60,051 nt of DNA from Acidobacteriota bacterium. GTDB taxonomy: Bacteria > Acidobacteriota > Terriglobia > Acidiferrales > UBA7541. Under the pieces are notes generated by a model. It had not been told where the DNA came from. It saw nothing but the letters and a program-made list of their open reading frames with translations, and did no database searches. Below, piece after piece: positions 52,701-60,051 of the stretch (its first letter is position 1; each line of letters begins with the position of its first letter). The stretch spans positions 1-60,051 of the forward strand of contig QHYU01000153.1 in NCBI GenBank assembly GCA_003224235.1. The letters run 5' to 3'. The position numbers and the translations under genes are program-made.

Positions 52701-52888
52701 TCTATCTCTTCGCGTCGGAGAGCGCACAGGAGGAAGAGATTGCCATCAAGGACAAGACCACGGGAGCGGAGATTCGCTTACGACTGCCGGCTCAGCGCGC
52801 CTCGCTGGTCTTACTCGGCAAAAAGGACGGTCGAGTACTGGCGCAGTACACTCCCTCCCCGTTGCTTCCAGCAAGACCTGCGAACTAG
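49757..52888 (+). CDS. Large exported glycoside hydrolase-like protein (TIM-barrel, GH5/GH42-type)
   Basis: The 1043-residue precursor has a signal sequence (VKLCVGFLFFSSFMSSMHA). Residues about 30-120 look like a ThuA/glutamine-amidotransferase-like domain (LLVLPFGSAFPEESWEAIEA, GGNLLVLSGQPF). A TIM-barrel hydrolase follows: RAGFNMLRTGWWTAW, catalytic acid Glu514 in MWDLINEPSF, and probable nucleophile Glu677 in MLVQETGIQ. A second amidotransferase-like domain (RLVILPSAHALSEEAWQALL) resembles the beta-galactosidase trimerisation domain, and a short beta domain ends it. The sugar substrate is unknown. The gene is preceded by GAAGGAGG and stands alone between a tRNA-Cys gene and a tRNA-Cys fragment. 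Confidence 0.82.
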   Translation: MSKVKLCVGFLFFSSFMSSMHAQTPPPVVVFWEEGFPAADTVAPSRAELVSVLPNARYASARELGEALGREESRLLVLPFGSAFPEESWEAIEAFLERGGNLLVLSGQPFTRPAYREDNIWRLRPPSLAFAKRLFINEYHLTPGSQGLQFQANENFAFLNLPVFEWKRAFSLIIRLSDEDLYPRGGSAGSIDARLDALAWGTTHDRRVSSPIVQIDHLKNHFVGGRWIFLACELPRGFFASQNGQQLIPALAHQALEGAEAFVVRPSWPLFLPGEPLTFEVRWRRFGVSPTPASLALDVAPEVGPARQWRFELAPGAFPYRTEFTLSLPSGKGLHVMTARLSAGGALRGVYRTGFWLREEASLRSGPRVTVNKDLFEFDGQPQLVLGTTYMASDVQREFFMSPNPYVWDQDMAELRRAGFNMLRTGWWTAWDQVMKESGVVHEEMLRALEAFLMTAQKHRFPVQFTFFSFIPEILGGSNPYLDPEAVRRQKDLIIPVVERFKDVPFLMWDLINEPSFSNPNKLWSTRPNRDKYELRAWNTWLKERFRDRTSLAEAWRSVPLPDAEPVPLPDEEEFSTRAMYRTSRGGNALKVHEYYRFSQEKFLRWVDELRGAIRGTGSRQLITVGQDEGGGRDRLSPAFFGDAVDFTTTHSWWQLDALLWDSLVAKQSGKPMLVQETGIQHELQIDESGRRTPEEEAILLERKVAMALATSAGAIQWLWHTNAYMRDDGEASIGAIRADRSEKPEVDVLLRFAPFIAASKSLLRTPQTPEVAIVTSQAFQYSALNWLALEAQMKAVRALHYYCRVPGYVVAENQLARLGNPRLVILPSAHALSEEAWQALLKYVADGGNLFITGSFERDPHWQATRRLSAFGLDATREPVIYRHAEIPLESKTISLSFDGQKQSFLEALRVSDGQALHTLPWGKGRVFLVSYPVELAEGLEPVAELYAWALRQVRVEPPFEGKLPSPGMLIWPVLFADSVLYLFASESAQEEEIAIKDKTTGAEIRLRLPAQRASLVLLGKKDGRVLAQYTPSPLLPARPAN

Positions 52889-52922
52889 GCAGGCCAATGA
52901 AATGCTAAAGCCCAAAAATGAA

Positions 52923-52964
52923 CTGCAAAACCTCCATTTGTGTTTCAAGTCCGCTGCGCCTACA
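52923..52964 (+). repeat. Fragment of tRNA-Cys (3' half), possible old attachment site
   Basis: CTGCAAAACCTCCATT is identical to 48599-48614 of the tRNA-Cys gene, and a diverged T-arm (TTTCAAGTCC) and acceptor end (GCGCCTACA) follow in order. The 5' half is absent. Only 34 bases separate it from the glycoside hydrolase stop. Such 3'-half copies are typical of integration at a tRNA gene, but no integrase is seen. Confidence 0.65.
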
Positions 52965-53119
52965 CTGTCGCGACCATTTCCTTTGGTGCTGCAGGAGAGC
53001 AGGGGCTGATAGTTGTCCCCAGCGTTTCCCATGCCGCGTCGGTCGAGAATTAGATGTAACGGGATGACTGTGTCCGGTCTCTAAAATAAAAGCGCTTATT
53101 CGGTATCCAGAGAGCGCGC

Positions 53120-54373
53120 ATGGTTGCCTCCTTGAACCAAGACGTCTCCGAAATCCCGCCAAAGCCTAATCGGGCTGAACCAGCTTCGCATTCACGTAAA
53201 CGCCTGTGGTTGTGGTTTCTGGTTCTCGCGGTCCTTTTGGGCGGAGCATTCGGTGGCTACAAACTGCGCGGTCGCTCCCAGGCACAGGCCGCAGCGAGAC
53301 AGGGGCAATCTGTGGCCCCTGGCGTTCCCGTTGCCATGGCACCTGTCGAGAAGAGGGATGTGCCTGTTTACCTGAGGGGTCTGGGATCGGTGACTGCCTT
53401 CAACACGGTGACGGTGAGAAGCCGAATTGATGGCCAGCTCCTCCAGGTTGGCTTCCGCGAGGGACAGTTCGTGCATGCGGGGGACCTTCTGGCCCAGATT
53501 GATCCGCGTCCTTACCAGGTTGCACTCGATCAGGCCCAGGGCCAACTGCCTCGTGACCAGGCACAATTAACTTTCGCTCGTCTGGATCTGGCGCGTTATG
53601 AGAAGTTGTGGCAAGAGGGCGTGTTCTCGCAGCAGCAGTACGACACCCAAAAAGCAGCCGTGGCGCAGCTTGAGGGAGTGATTCGCGTTGATCAAGCCCA
53701 AATCGACAACCAAAAGCTGCAGTTGACGTACTGCCGGATCACGGCCCCGTTGAGTGGCCGGATCGGCTTGCGGCTCGTCGACCAGGGGAATATGGTGCAC
53801 GCCGCGGATCCCAACGGCATGCTAGTTATCACTCAGGTGCAGCCTATCGCCGTCGTCTTCAGCATCCCCGAGGACAACCTGCCCGAAGTCGTCAAGCAAA
53901 TGCGTGGAGGCGAGCTTCACGCCGAAGCCTACGATCGGGACGACAAGACGAAGCTGGCTGCCGGCAAGCTGACCACAGTGGACAATCAAATTGATCAGAC
54001 CACGGGCACCATTCGGCTGAAGGCCATTTTCGACAACGAGAACCTGGCCCTCTGGCCGAACCAATTCGTAAATGTACACTTGCTCCTAAGGCTGCAGAAG
54101 GGGGCTATCTGCGTACCGTCCGTGGCTCTTCAAAGGGGAGTGCAAGGCCAGTTTGTCTATGTCGTCAGAGCGGACAATCACGCAGAAGTTCGACCCGTCC
54201 AAGTGGATTTTATCGAAGGCAACATAGCCGTCATCTCGGGTGGCCTGACCGTTGGCGAGCAGGTCGTGGTTGACGGCCAGGACAAGCTGCAGGCGGGCAC
54301 GAAAGTGGAACCGCGCCAGGCCAACGATGGCAGCTCCAAGCCGATATCCTCGAAGCCAACGCAGCGGCCATGA
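53120..54373 (+). CDS. RND efflux periplasmic adaptor subunit (MdtA/AcrA-like)
   Basis: The 417-residue protein has an N-terminal membrane helix ([19 protein letters not shown]) and the membrane fusion protein layout: [20 protein letters not shown] as first half-lipoyl motif, a helical hairpin (about residues 140-195), [20 protein letters not shown] as second half-lipoyl, then beta-barrel and proximal domains. It links the inner-membrane pump to an outer-membrane channel. The stop overlaps the start of the first pump gene by 4 bases. The adaptor plus two different pumps matches the MdtABC layout. The ATG at 53120 lacks a strong ribosome-binding site. Confidence 0.93.
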   Translation: MVASLNQDVSEIPPKPNRAEPASHSRKRLWLWFLVLAVLLGGAFGGYKLRGRSQAQAAARQGQSVAPGVPVAMAPVEKRDVPVYLRGLGSVTAFNTVTVRSRIDGQLLQVGFREGQFVHAGDLLAQIDPRPYQVALDQAQGQLPRDQAQLTFARLDLARYEKLWQEGVFSQQQYDTQKAAVAQLEGVIRVDQAQIDNQKLQLTYCRITAPLSGRIGLRLVDQGNMVHAADPNGMLVITQVQPIAVVFSIPEDNLPEVVKQMRGGELHAEAYDRDDKTKLAAGKLTTVDNQIDQTTGTIRLKAIFDNENLALWPNQFVNVHLLLRLQKGAICVPSVALQRGVQGQFVYVVRADNHAEVRPVQVDFIEGNIAVISGGLTVGEQVVVDGQDKLQAGTKVEPRQANDGSSKPISSKPTQRP

Positions 54374-57300
54374 GTCCGTCCCGGCTCTTTATTCTTCGTC
54401 CCGTCGCCACCTCTTTGCTCATGGCAGGTGTTCTCCTGGTTGGTTTCGTGGCTTACCGGCAACTCCCGGTCTCCGCGCTTCCCCAGGTCGACTATCCAAC
54501 CATCCAGATCCTGACGTTTTATCCCGGCGCGAGCCCGGATGTGATGGCCTCCTCGGTCACCACTCCGCTCGAGCGCCAGTTCGGACAGGTTCCTGGCCTT
54601 AACCAGATGACTTCGGTCAGTTCGTTCGGCGTTTCGCTCATCACTCTGCAGTTCAATCTCGACCTGAACATTGATGTCGCGGAGCAAGAGGTCCAAGCGG
54701 CGATCAATGCGGCCTCCACCTTCTTGCCGCGAGAACTCCCCAATCCCCCCATCTACAGCAAGACGAATCCCGCTGACGCTCCCGTTTTGACCTTGGGCCT
54801 GACCTCGGACACCTTGCCGCTCTCCAAGGTCGAAGACCTCGCGGACACCATCCTGGCGCAGAAAATCTCCCAACTCCCGGGAGTTGGACTGGTAACCATC
54901 AGCGGTGGACAGAAGCCCGCTGTGCGCATCCAGGCGAATCCGACCGCGCTCGCCTTCTACCACCTGAGCCTGGAGGATGTGCGCTCCCTGCTTTCGCAGT
55001 CGAATGTCGATCAGGCCAAGGGCAATCTGGAAGGTCCCCGGCAGTCGTATGTCATCGGCGCGAACGATCAGCTTCTTTCGAGCGAAGCGTACCGCCCGCT
55101 CATCGTCGCTTATCGCGACGGTGCGCCGGTCCGCCTGTCCGACGTGGCCGAGATTGTGGATAGCGCAGAAAATGTCAAGCAATCGGCCTGGGAGAACGAT
55201 AAGCCCGCCGTCATTGTGAACATTCAGCGGCAGCCCGGGGCCAACATCATCAACGTCGTTGACCGCATCCAGAAATTGTTGCCGCAGCTCAAAGCTTCCC
55301 TCCCTTCCTCGATCAAGGTCGCGATCCTTACCGACCGTACCACCACGATCCGTGCCTCCGTGAAGGACGTGCAATTTGAGCTGATGCTTACCGTGGCCCT
55401 GGTCGTGATGGTCATGTTTCTGTTTCTGCGCAGCCTCTCCGCAACGGTCATACCCAGCGTCGCCATGCCCCTGTCCTTGGTCGGCACCTTCGGAATCATG
55501 TATTTGCTTGGCTATAGCCTGGACAACCTCTCTTTGATGGCGCTGACGATCTCGACGGGCTTTGTGGTGGACGACGCCATTGTGATGATCGAAAACATCG
55601 CCCGCTTCATCGAACAGGGCGAGTCGCCCCTGCAAGCGGCCCTCAAAGGTTCCGAGCAGATCGGATTCACCATCGTTTCGCTCACCGTCTCGCTGATTGC
55701 CGTTTTGATTCCCTTGCTGTTCATGGGCGACATCGTCGGCCGCCTGTTTCGGGAGTTTGCCGTCACTCTCAGCGTCACCATCCTGGTTTCCGCCGTTGTT
55801 TCCCTGACGCTCACGCCCATGATGTGCGCCAGGTTGCTGCGCCGTCACGAGGAGTCCGAGCAGGGCCCTGTGTATCGCGCCTCCGAGCGCCTCTTTCAGC
55901 GCGTCATCGAACTCTATGGCGCGATGCTCCGCTGGGTTCTGCGCCACCAGACCGCCACCCTTCTGGTGACCCTCGCAACCCTCGTGCTGACGCTCCTGCT
56001 TTATGTCGTCGTGCCCAAGGGCTTCTTCCCAGTGCAGGACACTGGCCTTATTCTCGGAATCTCCCAGGCTCCGGCTACGATCTCCTTCTCCGCAATGTCC
56101 GAGCGCCAGCAGGCCCTGGCACGGATCATTTTGAAGGACCCTGATGTGGTTAGCCTGTCCTCGTTCATCGGTGTCGATGGGACCAACCTGACCACCAACA
56201 GCGGCCGTATTCAGATCAACCTGAAGTCGCTCGATGAGCGCAGTGCGGATGCCTCAGAAATCATTCGGCGTTTGCAGCCCGAGTTGGCCAAAGTCGAGGG
56301 GATCACCCTCTACATGCAGCCCGTCCAGGACCTCACCGTTGAAAACCGCGTTAGCCGCACCCAATACCAATACTCGGTCGAAGATGCGGATCCCCAGGAG
56401 CTGTTCGCTTGGGCGCCGCGGTTGGTGGAAAAGCTGAAGGGGTTGCCGGAATTGCGGGATGTGGCCAGCGACCAGCAGGATCAGGGGCTGGAAGCCTCGT
56501 TGGTGATTGACCGCGATACCGCCGCGCGGATGGGGATACTCCCGCAGGCCATTGACGACACCCTCTACGACGCCTTTGGACAGCGCCAAGTGTCCACCAT
56601 CTTCACCCAACTGAACCAGTATCACGTGGTGCTGGAAGTGCAGCCGCATTTTCAGCAGAACCCGGATGCGCTGAAGAGCATCTACGTGCGCTCCTCGAAC
56701 GGGACGCAAGTGCCGCTGAGTGCGTTCACGCGCTATGAGCCGAAGACCACGGCGCTGGCGGTTAGCCACCAGGGGCAGTTTCCGGCCGTGACCTTGTCGT
56801 TCAACTTGGCCCCGGGGGTCGCGTTGGGAGAGGCGGTGAACGCCATCCAGGGCGCGGAGCAGGAGATTGGCTTGCCGGCCAGCATCCATGCCAGCTTTCA
56901 GGGCACGGCGCAGGCGTTTCAGGCCTCGCTGGCGAACGAGCCGTGGCTGATTCTGGCGGCGCTGGTGACGGTGTACATCGTGCTGGGGGTGCTGTACGAG
57001 AGCTACATTCACCCCATCACCATACTATCCACGCTGCCGTCGGCGGGGGTGGGGGCGATACTGGCTCTGCAGTTGTGCCGCACCGACCTGAGCGTGATTG
57101 CCCTGATTGGGATCATATTGCTGATCGGGATCGTGAAGAAGAACGCGATCATGATGATCGACTTTGCGCTGGAGGCGGAGCGCAAGGAGGGGAAGAGCCC
57201 GGAGGAGTCCATCTATCAGGCGAGTTTGCTGCGCTTCCGGCCGATCATGATGACGACGATGGCGGCGCTGCTAGGCGGGCTGCCGCTGGCGCTGGGAGGA

Positions 57301-57480
57301 GGGACAGGGGCGGAGTTGCGGCGCCCGCTGGGCATCAGCATCGTCGGCGGTCTCCTGCTCAGCCAGGTGCTCACCCTCTTCACCACTCCCGTCGTCTATC
57401 TGTATTTTGATCGCCTGGCGAGGCGGCTCGGACGCTTCCGCATCGGTAACCCCGTCGAAATGGAAGCGCCCGGGGACTGA
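54370..57480 (+). CDS. RND multidrug efflux transporter, MdtB-like
   Basis: The 1036-residue pump opens with [20 protein letters not shown] and [20 protein letters not shown], the standard HAE1 start. The proton-relay Asp pair is in [13 protein letters not shown], and the 12-helix plan is complete to the C-terminus ([17 protein letters not shown]). It would expel drugs, bile-like compounds or metabolites with its partner at 57484. The stretch from about 56405 to 57320 differs in codon style (G-ending codons such as GCG, CTG and GTG) from the rest of the gene, and 56431-56943 is nearly identical to the partner, so it is a mosaic gene. Confidence 0.94.
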   Translation: MSPSRLFILRPVATSLLMAGVLLVGFVAYRQLPVSALPQVDYPTIQILTFYPGASPDVMASSVTTPLERQFGQVPGLNQMTSVSSFGVSLITLQFNLDLNIDVAEQEVQAAINAASTFLPRELPNPPIYSKTNPADAPVLTLGLTSDTLPLSKVEDLADTILAQKISQLPGVGLVTISGGQKPAVRIQANPTALAFYHLSLEDVRSLLSQSNVDQAKGNLEGPRQSYVIGANDQLLSSEAYRPLIVAYRDGAPVRLSDVAEIVDSAENVKQSAWENDKPAVIVNIQRQPGANIINVVDRIQKLLPQLKASLPSSIKVAILTDRTTTIRASVKDVQFELMLTVALVVMVMFLFLRSLSATVIPSVAMPLSLVGTFGIMYLLGYSLDNLSLMALTISTGFVVDDAIVMIENIARFIEQGESPLQAALKGSEQIGFTIVSLTVSLIAVLIPLLFMGDIVGRLFREFAVTLSVTILVSAVVSLTLTPMMCARLLRRHEESEQGPVYRASERLFQRVIELYGAMLRWVLRHQTATLLVTLATLVLTLLLYVVVPKGFFPVQDTGLILGISQAPATISFSAMSERQQALARIILKDPDVVSLSSFIGVDGTNLTTNSGRIQINLKSLDERSADASEIIRRLQPELAKVEGITLYMQPVQDLTVENRVSRTQYQYSVEDADPQELFAWAPRLVEKLKGLPELRDVASDQQDQGLEASLVIDRDTAARMGILPQAIDDTLYDAFGQRQVSTIFTQLNQYHVVLEVQPHFQQNPDALKSIYVRSSNGTQVPLSAFTRYEPKTTALAVSHQGQFPAVTLSFNLAPGVALGEAVNAIQGAEQEIGLPASIHASFQGTAQAFQASLANEPWLILAALVTVYIVLGVLYESYIHPITILSTLPSAGVGAILALQLCRTDLSVIALIGIILLIGIVKKNAIMMIDFALEAERKEGKSPEESIYQASLLRFRPIMMTTMAALLGGLPLALGGGTGAELRRPLGISIVGGLLLSQVLTLFTTPVVYLYFDRLARRLGRFRIGNPVEMEAPGD
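56431..56943 (+). repeat. Near-identical tract shared with the downstream RND gene (copy 1)
   Basis: Aligned without gaps to 59539-60051, I count 16 differences in 513 bases, while the bases just before the tract differ at about half of positions. The shared tract encodes part of the second periplasmic loop. It may extend past the window end. Confidence 0.9.
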
Positions 57481-57483
57481 CCC

Positions 57484-60051
57484 ATGAATATCTCCGCGCC
57501 CTTCATCAAACGATCTGTTGCCACCTCGTTGTTAAGCGCGGCCTTGCTCCTTACCGGCGCGGTTGCTTACCGGTTCCTTCCCGTGGCCCCGCTGCCCCAG
57601 GTGGAGTTCCCGACCATTCAGGTCTCGGCGGCCCTGCCCGGTGCCAGCCCTGAGACAATGGCTTCTTCAGTTGCCACCCCGCTGGAACGTCAGTTTGGGC
57701 GCATTGCTGGCGTCACCGAGATGTCCTCGACCAGCCAGCTCGGCTCCACCCAAATCGTGCTCCAGTTCGATCTGAGCCGCAACATTGATGCGGCGGCCAG
57801 GGACGTCCAGGCGGCCATCAACGCCGCGCGTGGACAGCTCCCGTCCAATCTGCCCAACTCGCCTATCTACCGCAAGATTAATCCGGCGGACGCACCCATT
57901 ATGATTATGGCGGCGACCTCGGAAACGATGCCCTTGGGCCGCATCTACGACGCCGCTGATTCCATCCTCGCTCAGAAGCTCTCGCAGGTCAAAGGCGTCG
58001 GCCAGGTGACTGTAGGCGGAGGGGCTCGTCCGGCCGTCCGGGTGGATGTCAACCCCACGGCCCTGGCGCGGTATGGCATCGGTTTGGATGATGTTCGTTT
58101 CGCCCTTCGCTCCGCCAATGCCAACGTGCCCAAGGGAGAACTCGCTGACCAGACCGGCAGGTGGGTCATCACGGCCACGGATCAACTCTCTAAGGCGAAT
58201 CAATACAGGCCCTTGATTGTCGCCTACCGCAAGGGCGCTCCCGTGCGGCTGAGCGACGTTGCCGAGGTCTCCGACTCCGTCGAGGATGTGCGCACCGCCG
58301 GACTGGCCAACGGCAAGCCCGCCGTTCTCCTCATCATCTTCCGGCAGCCGGGGGCCAACATCATCGGGACGGTGGACCGCATTCGGGCCTTGCTCCCGCA
58401 ATTGCAAGCCTCGGTCCCGCCCTCCGTCACCGTTTCGGCTATTTCCGACCGTACCGGCACGATCCGGGCTTCGGTGGCTGACGTTGAACTCACCCTCGGC
58501 CTCGCGATGGCCCTGGTCGTGATGGTCATCTTTCTCTTTCTCCGCAATGTCTGGGCCACCGCGATTCCCAGCGTGGCCATGCCCCTTTCCCTCGTGGGCA
58601 CGTTCGCCGTCATGTATCTTCTCGGTTACAGCATCGACAATTTGTCCCTCATGGCTCTCACCATCTCCACTGGCTTCGTGGTGGACGATGCCATCGTTGT
58701 CATCGAAAACATCGCCCGCTATCTCGAAGCCGGGGATTCTCCCTTGCAAGCGGCGTTCAAAGGATCCCGGGAGATCGGCTTCACCGTTCTCTCCATGAGC
58801 TCGTCGTTGGTTGCCGTTTTCATCCCCATCTTGCTGATGGGAGGCATCATTGGCAGGCTGTTCCGGGAGTTCGCTGTCACACTTACTGTAACCATCGCCA
58901 TCTCGCTTGTCGTCTCCCTGACCACCACGCCCATGATGTGCGCTAAGTTCCTCCGGTCGGAGAAGGGCCGCCGCCACGGAAGACTCTATCGCGGGAGCGA
59001 GCGCGCATTCAATTGGGGGCTCGGAGCTTATCGCTCCGGTCTCAAATGGGTGTTGCGTCATCAGCCGCTCACCTTGGCCATCACCGTGGCCACCGTCTGC
59101 TTGAACATTTACCTGTTCATTGTCGTTCCCAAAGGATTCTTTCCCCAACAGGACACGGGACGTCTGGTGGGGAGCATTCAAGCCCAACAGGACATCTCCT
59201 TTCCCGCAATGCGAGAGAAGCTGAAGCAATTCACTGATATTGTCCTGGCGGATCCAGCCGTGGATAACGTGGTCAGTTTCACCGGCGGTGGCGGCGGGGC
59301 GATCAATACGGGCCGCATGTTTGCGCAACTGAAGCCACTGGGAGTCCGCAAGGTGAGCGCCGATCAGGTCATCGGCCGCCTGCGACGCAAGCTTGCTCAG
59401 GTGCCCGGTGCCACTTTGTTCCTCCAGTCCGTCCAGGACATCCGCGTAGGTGGGCGGGTGACTGGCTCCCTCTATCAGTACACCTTGCAAGGCGAGAACC
59501 TGACGGATTTGTTGGACTGGGCGCCGCGGATGCTTGACAAGCTGAAGGGGTTGCCGGAATTGCGTGATGTGGCCAGCGACCAGCAGAACCGGGGACTGGA
59601 AGCCTCGTTGGTGATTGACCGCGATACCGCCGCGCGGATGGGGATACTCCCGCAGGCCATTGACGACACCCTCTACGACGCCTTTGGACAGCGCCAAGTG
59701 TCCACCATCTTCACCCAACTGAACCAGTATCACGTAGTGCTGGAAGTGCAGCCGAGCTTTCGGCAGAACCCGGATGCGCTGAAGAGCATCTACGTGCGCT
59801 CCTCGAACGGGGCGCAGGTGCCGCTGAGTGCGTTCACGCGCTATGAGCCGAAGACCACGGCGCTGGCGGTCAGCCACCAGGGGCAGTTTCCGGCCGTGAC
59901 CTTGTCGTTCAACTTGGCGCCGGGGGTCGCGTTGGGAGAGGCGGTGAACGCCATCCAGGGCGCGGAGCGGGAAATTGGCTTGCCGGCCAGCATCCATGCC
60001 AGCTTTCAGGGCACGGCGCAGGCGTTTCAGGCCTCGCTGGCGAACGAGCCG
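57484..60051 (+). CDS. RND multidrug efflux transporter, MdtC-like, 3' partial
   Basis: The ATG at 57484, three bases after the preceding pump's stop, opens a frame that stays open to the window end (856 codons seen). It begins ISAPFIKRSVATSLLSAALL and PQVEFPTIQVSAALPGASPE, with the Asp pair in [13 protein letters not shown]. It is paralogous to, but clearly different from, the upstream pump until 59515, where the two become almost identical. Two different pumps in tandem fit MdtB/MdtC-type heteromeric complexes. The last part of the gene and any outer-membrane channel gene lie outside the window. Confidence 0.92.
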   Translation, partial: MNISAPFIKRSVATSLLSAALLLTGAVAYRFLPVAPLPQVEFPTIQVSAALPGASPETMASSVATPLERQFGRIAGVTEMSSTSQLGSTQIVLQFDLSRNIDAAARDVQAAINAARGQLPSNLPNSPIYRKINPADAPIMIMAATSETMPLGRIYDAADSILAQKLSQVKGVGQVTVGGGARPAVRVDVNPTALARYGIGLDDVRFALRSANANVPKGELADQTGRWVITATDQLSKANQYRPLIVAYRKGAPVRLSDVAEVSDSVEDVRTAGLANGKPAVLLIIFRQPGANIIGTVDRIRALLPQLQASVPPSVTVSAISDRTGTIRASVADVELTLGLAMALVVMVIFLFLRNVWATAIPSVAMPLSLVGTFAVMYLLGYSIDNLSLMALTISTGFVVDDAIVVIENIARYLEAGDSPLQAAFKGSREIGFTVLSMSSSLVAVFIPILLMGGIIGRLFREFAVTLTVTIAISLVVSLTTTPMMCAKFLRSEKGRRHGRLYRGSERAFNWGLGAYRSGLKWVLRHQPLTLAITVATVCLNIYLFIVVPKGFFPQQDTGRLVGSIQAQQDISFPAMREKLKQFTDIVLADPAVDNVVSFTGGGGGAINTGRMFAQLKPLGVRKVSADQVIGRLRRKLAQVPGATLFLQSVQDIRVGGRVTGSLYQYTLQGENLTDLLDWAPRMLDKLKGLPELRDVASDQQNRGLEASLVIDRDTAARMGILPQAIDDTLYDAFGQRQVSTIFTQLNQYHVVLEVQPSFRQNPDALKSIYVRSSNGAQVPLSAFTRYEPKTTALAVSHQGQFPAVTLSFNLAPGVALGEAVNAIQGAEREIGLPASIHASFQGTAQAFQASLANEP
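59539..60051 (+). repeat. Near-identical tract shared with the upstream RND gene (copy 2)
   Basis: Partner of the tract at 56431-56943, about 97% identical by hand count, gap-free with a constant offset of 3108 bases. It is cut by the window edge. Confidence 0.9.

Noticed and set aside
54178-59997. Long minus-strand frames of 589 and 776 residues
   Set aside because: They are antisense to the RND pump genes; Asp/Gly/His-rich composition with no motif indicates mirror frames.

Overview
The window is GC-rich, gene-dense DNA from a diderm bacterium. Lipopolysaccharide export genes (LptC/LptA-like, LptB, MsbA-like), a sigma-54 gene, RND efflux genes, many response regulators, a short Fis-type protein and a MarR/YceI pair occur together. 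The gene order lptB-rpoN-rapZ and yicC-gmk-rpoZ-coaBC-udg-priA makes an Acidobacteriota soil-type chromosome the best guess (inference; no 16S rRNA gene is present). No phage, CRISPR array or recognisable transposase was seen.

Layout. 1-14023 (+): envelope and housekeeping genes, from an LptC/LptA-like fusion through lptB, rpoN, rapZ, an MsbA-like exporter, yicC, gmk, rpoZ, coaBC and a family-4 uracil-DNA glycosylase to priA. 14026-17628: an amino-acid permease, a site-2 protease and an HU-like protein on the minus strand, with dcd diverging from HU over overlapping promoters. 17725-26313: a signalling block with a CHASE3/PAS/PAS hybrid histidine kinase, a CheY-like regulator, three receiver-PilZ proteins, a decayed receiver remnant and an NtrC-type sigma-54 activator. 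26687-32418: a DedA-rhodanese fusion interrupted by an in-frame TGA, a nitroreductase, a yceI/marR pair sharing an operator-like sequence, an SDR oxidoreductase and a TPR-type exported protein. 32552-46223: fis-like, purC and smc on the minus strand, then a membrane protein, cysS, a class-III aminotransferase, a YraN nuclease-like protein, galT and sppA. 46257-52964: tRNA-His, a B12-binding-type radical SAM gene, tRNA-Cys, a small unknown gene and a large exported glycoside hydrolase, with sppA-derived fragments and a tRNA-Cys 3' fragment as scars. 53120-60051: an MdtABC-like RND operon cut by the window end.

The most interesting signal is the DedA-rhodanese gene (26687-27640, minus). The catalytic cysteine position of its rhodanese domain is TGA. 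The frame continues for 48 codons with a complete rhodanese C-terminus, and a 7-bp hairpin with a G-containing 5-base loop lies about 22 bases after the TGA. That is the geometry expected of a bacterial SECIS element, so this is a candidate membrane-anchored selenocysteine sulfurtransferase. A nonsense mutation or base error is the competing explanation.

Other points of note: a near-identical 513-base tract shared by two adjacent RND pump genes, pointing to recent gene conversion; an operator-like motif in front of both marR and yceI, with a marR promoter predicting a leaderless transcript; and short degenerate copies of an internal sppA segment upstream of both tRNA genes.
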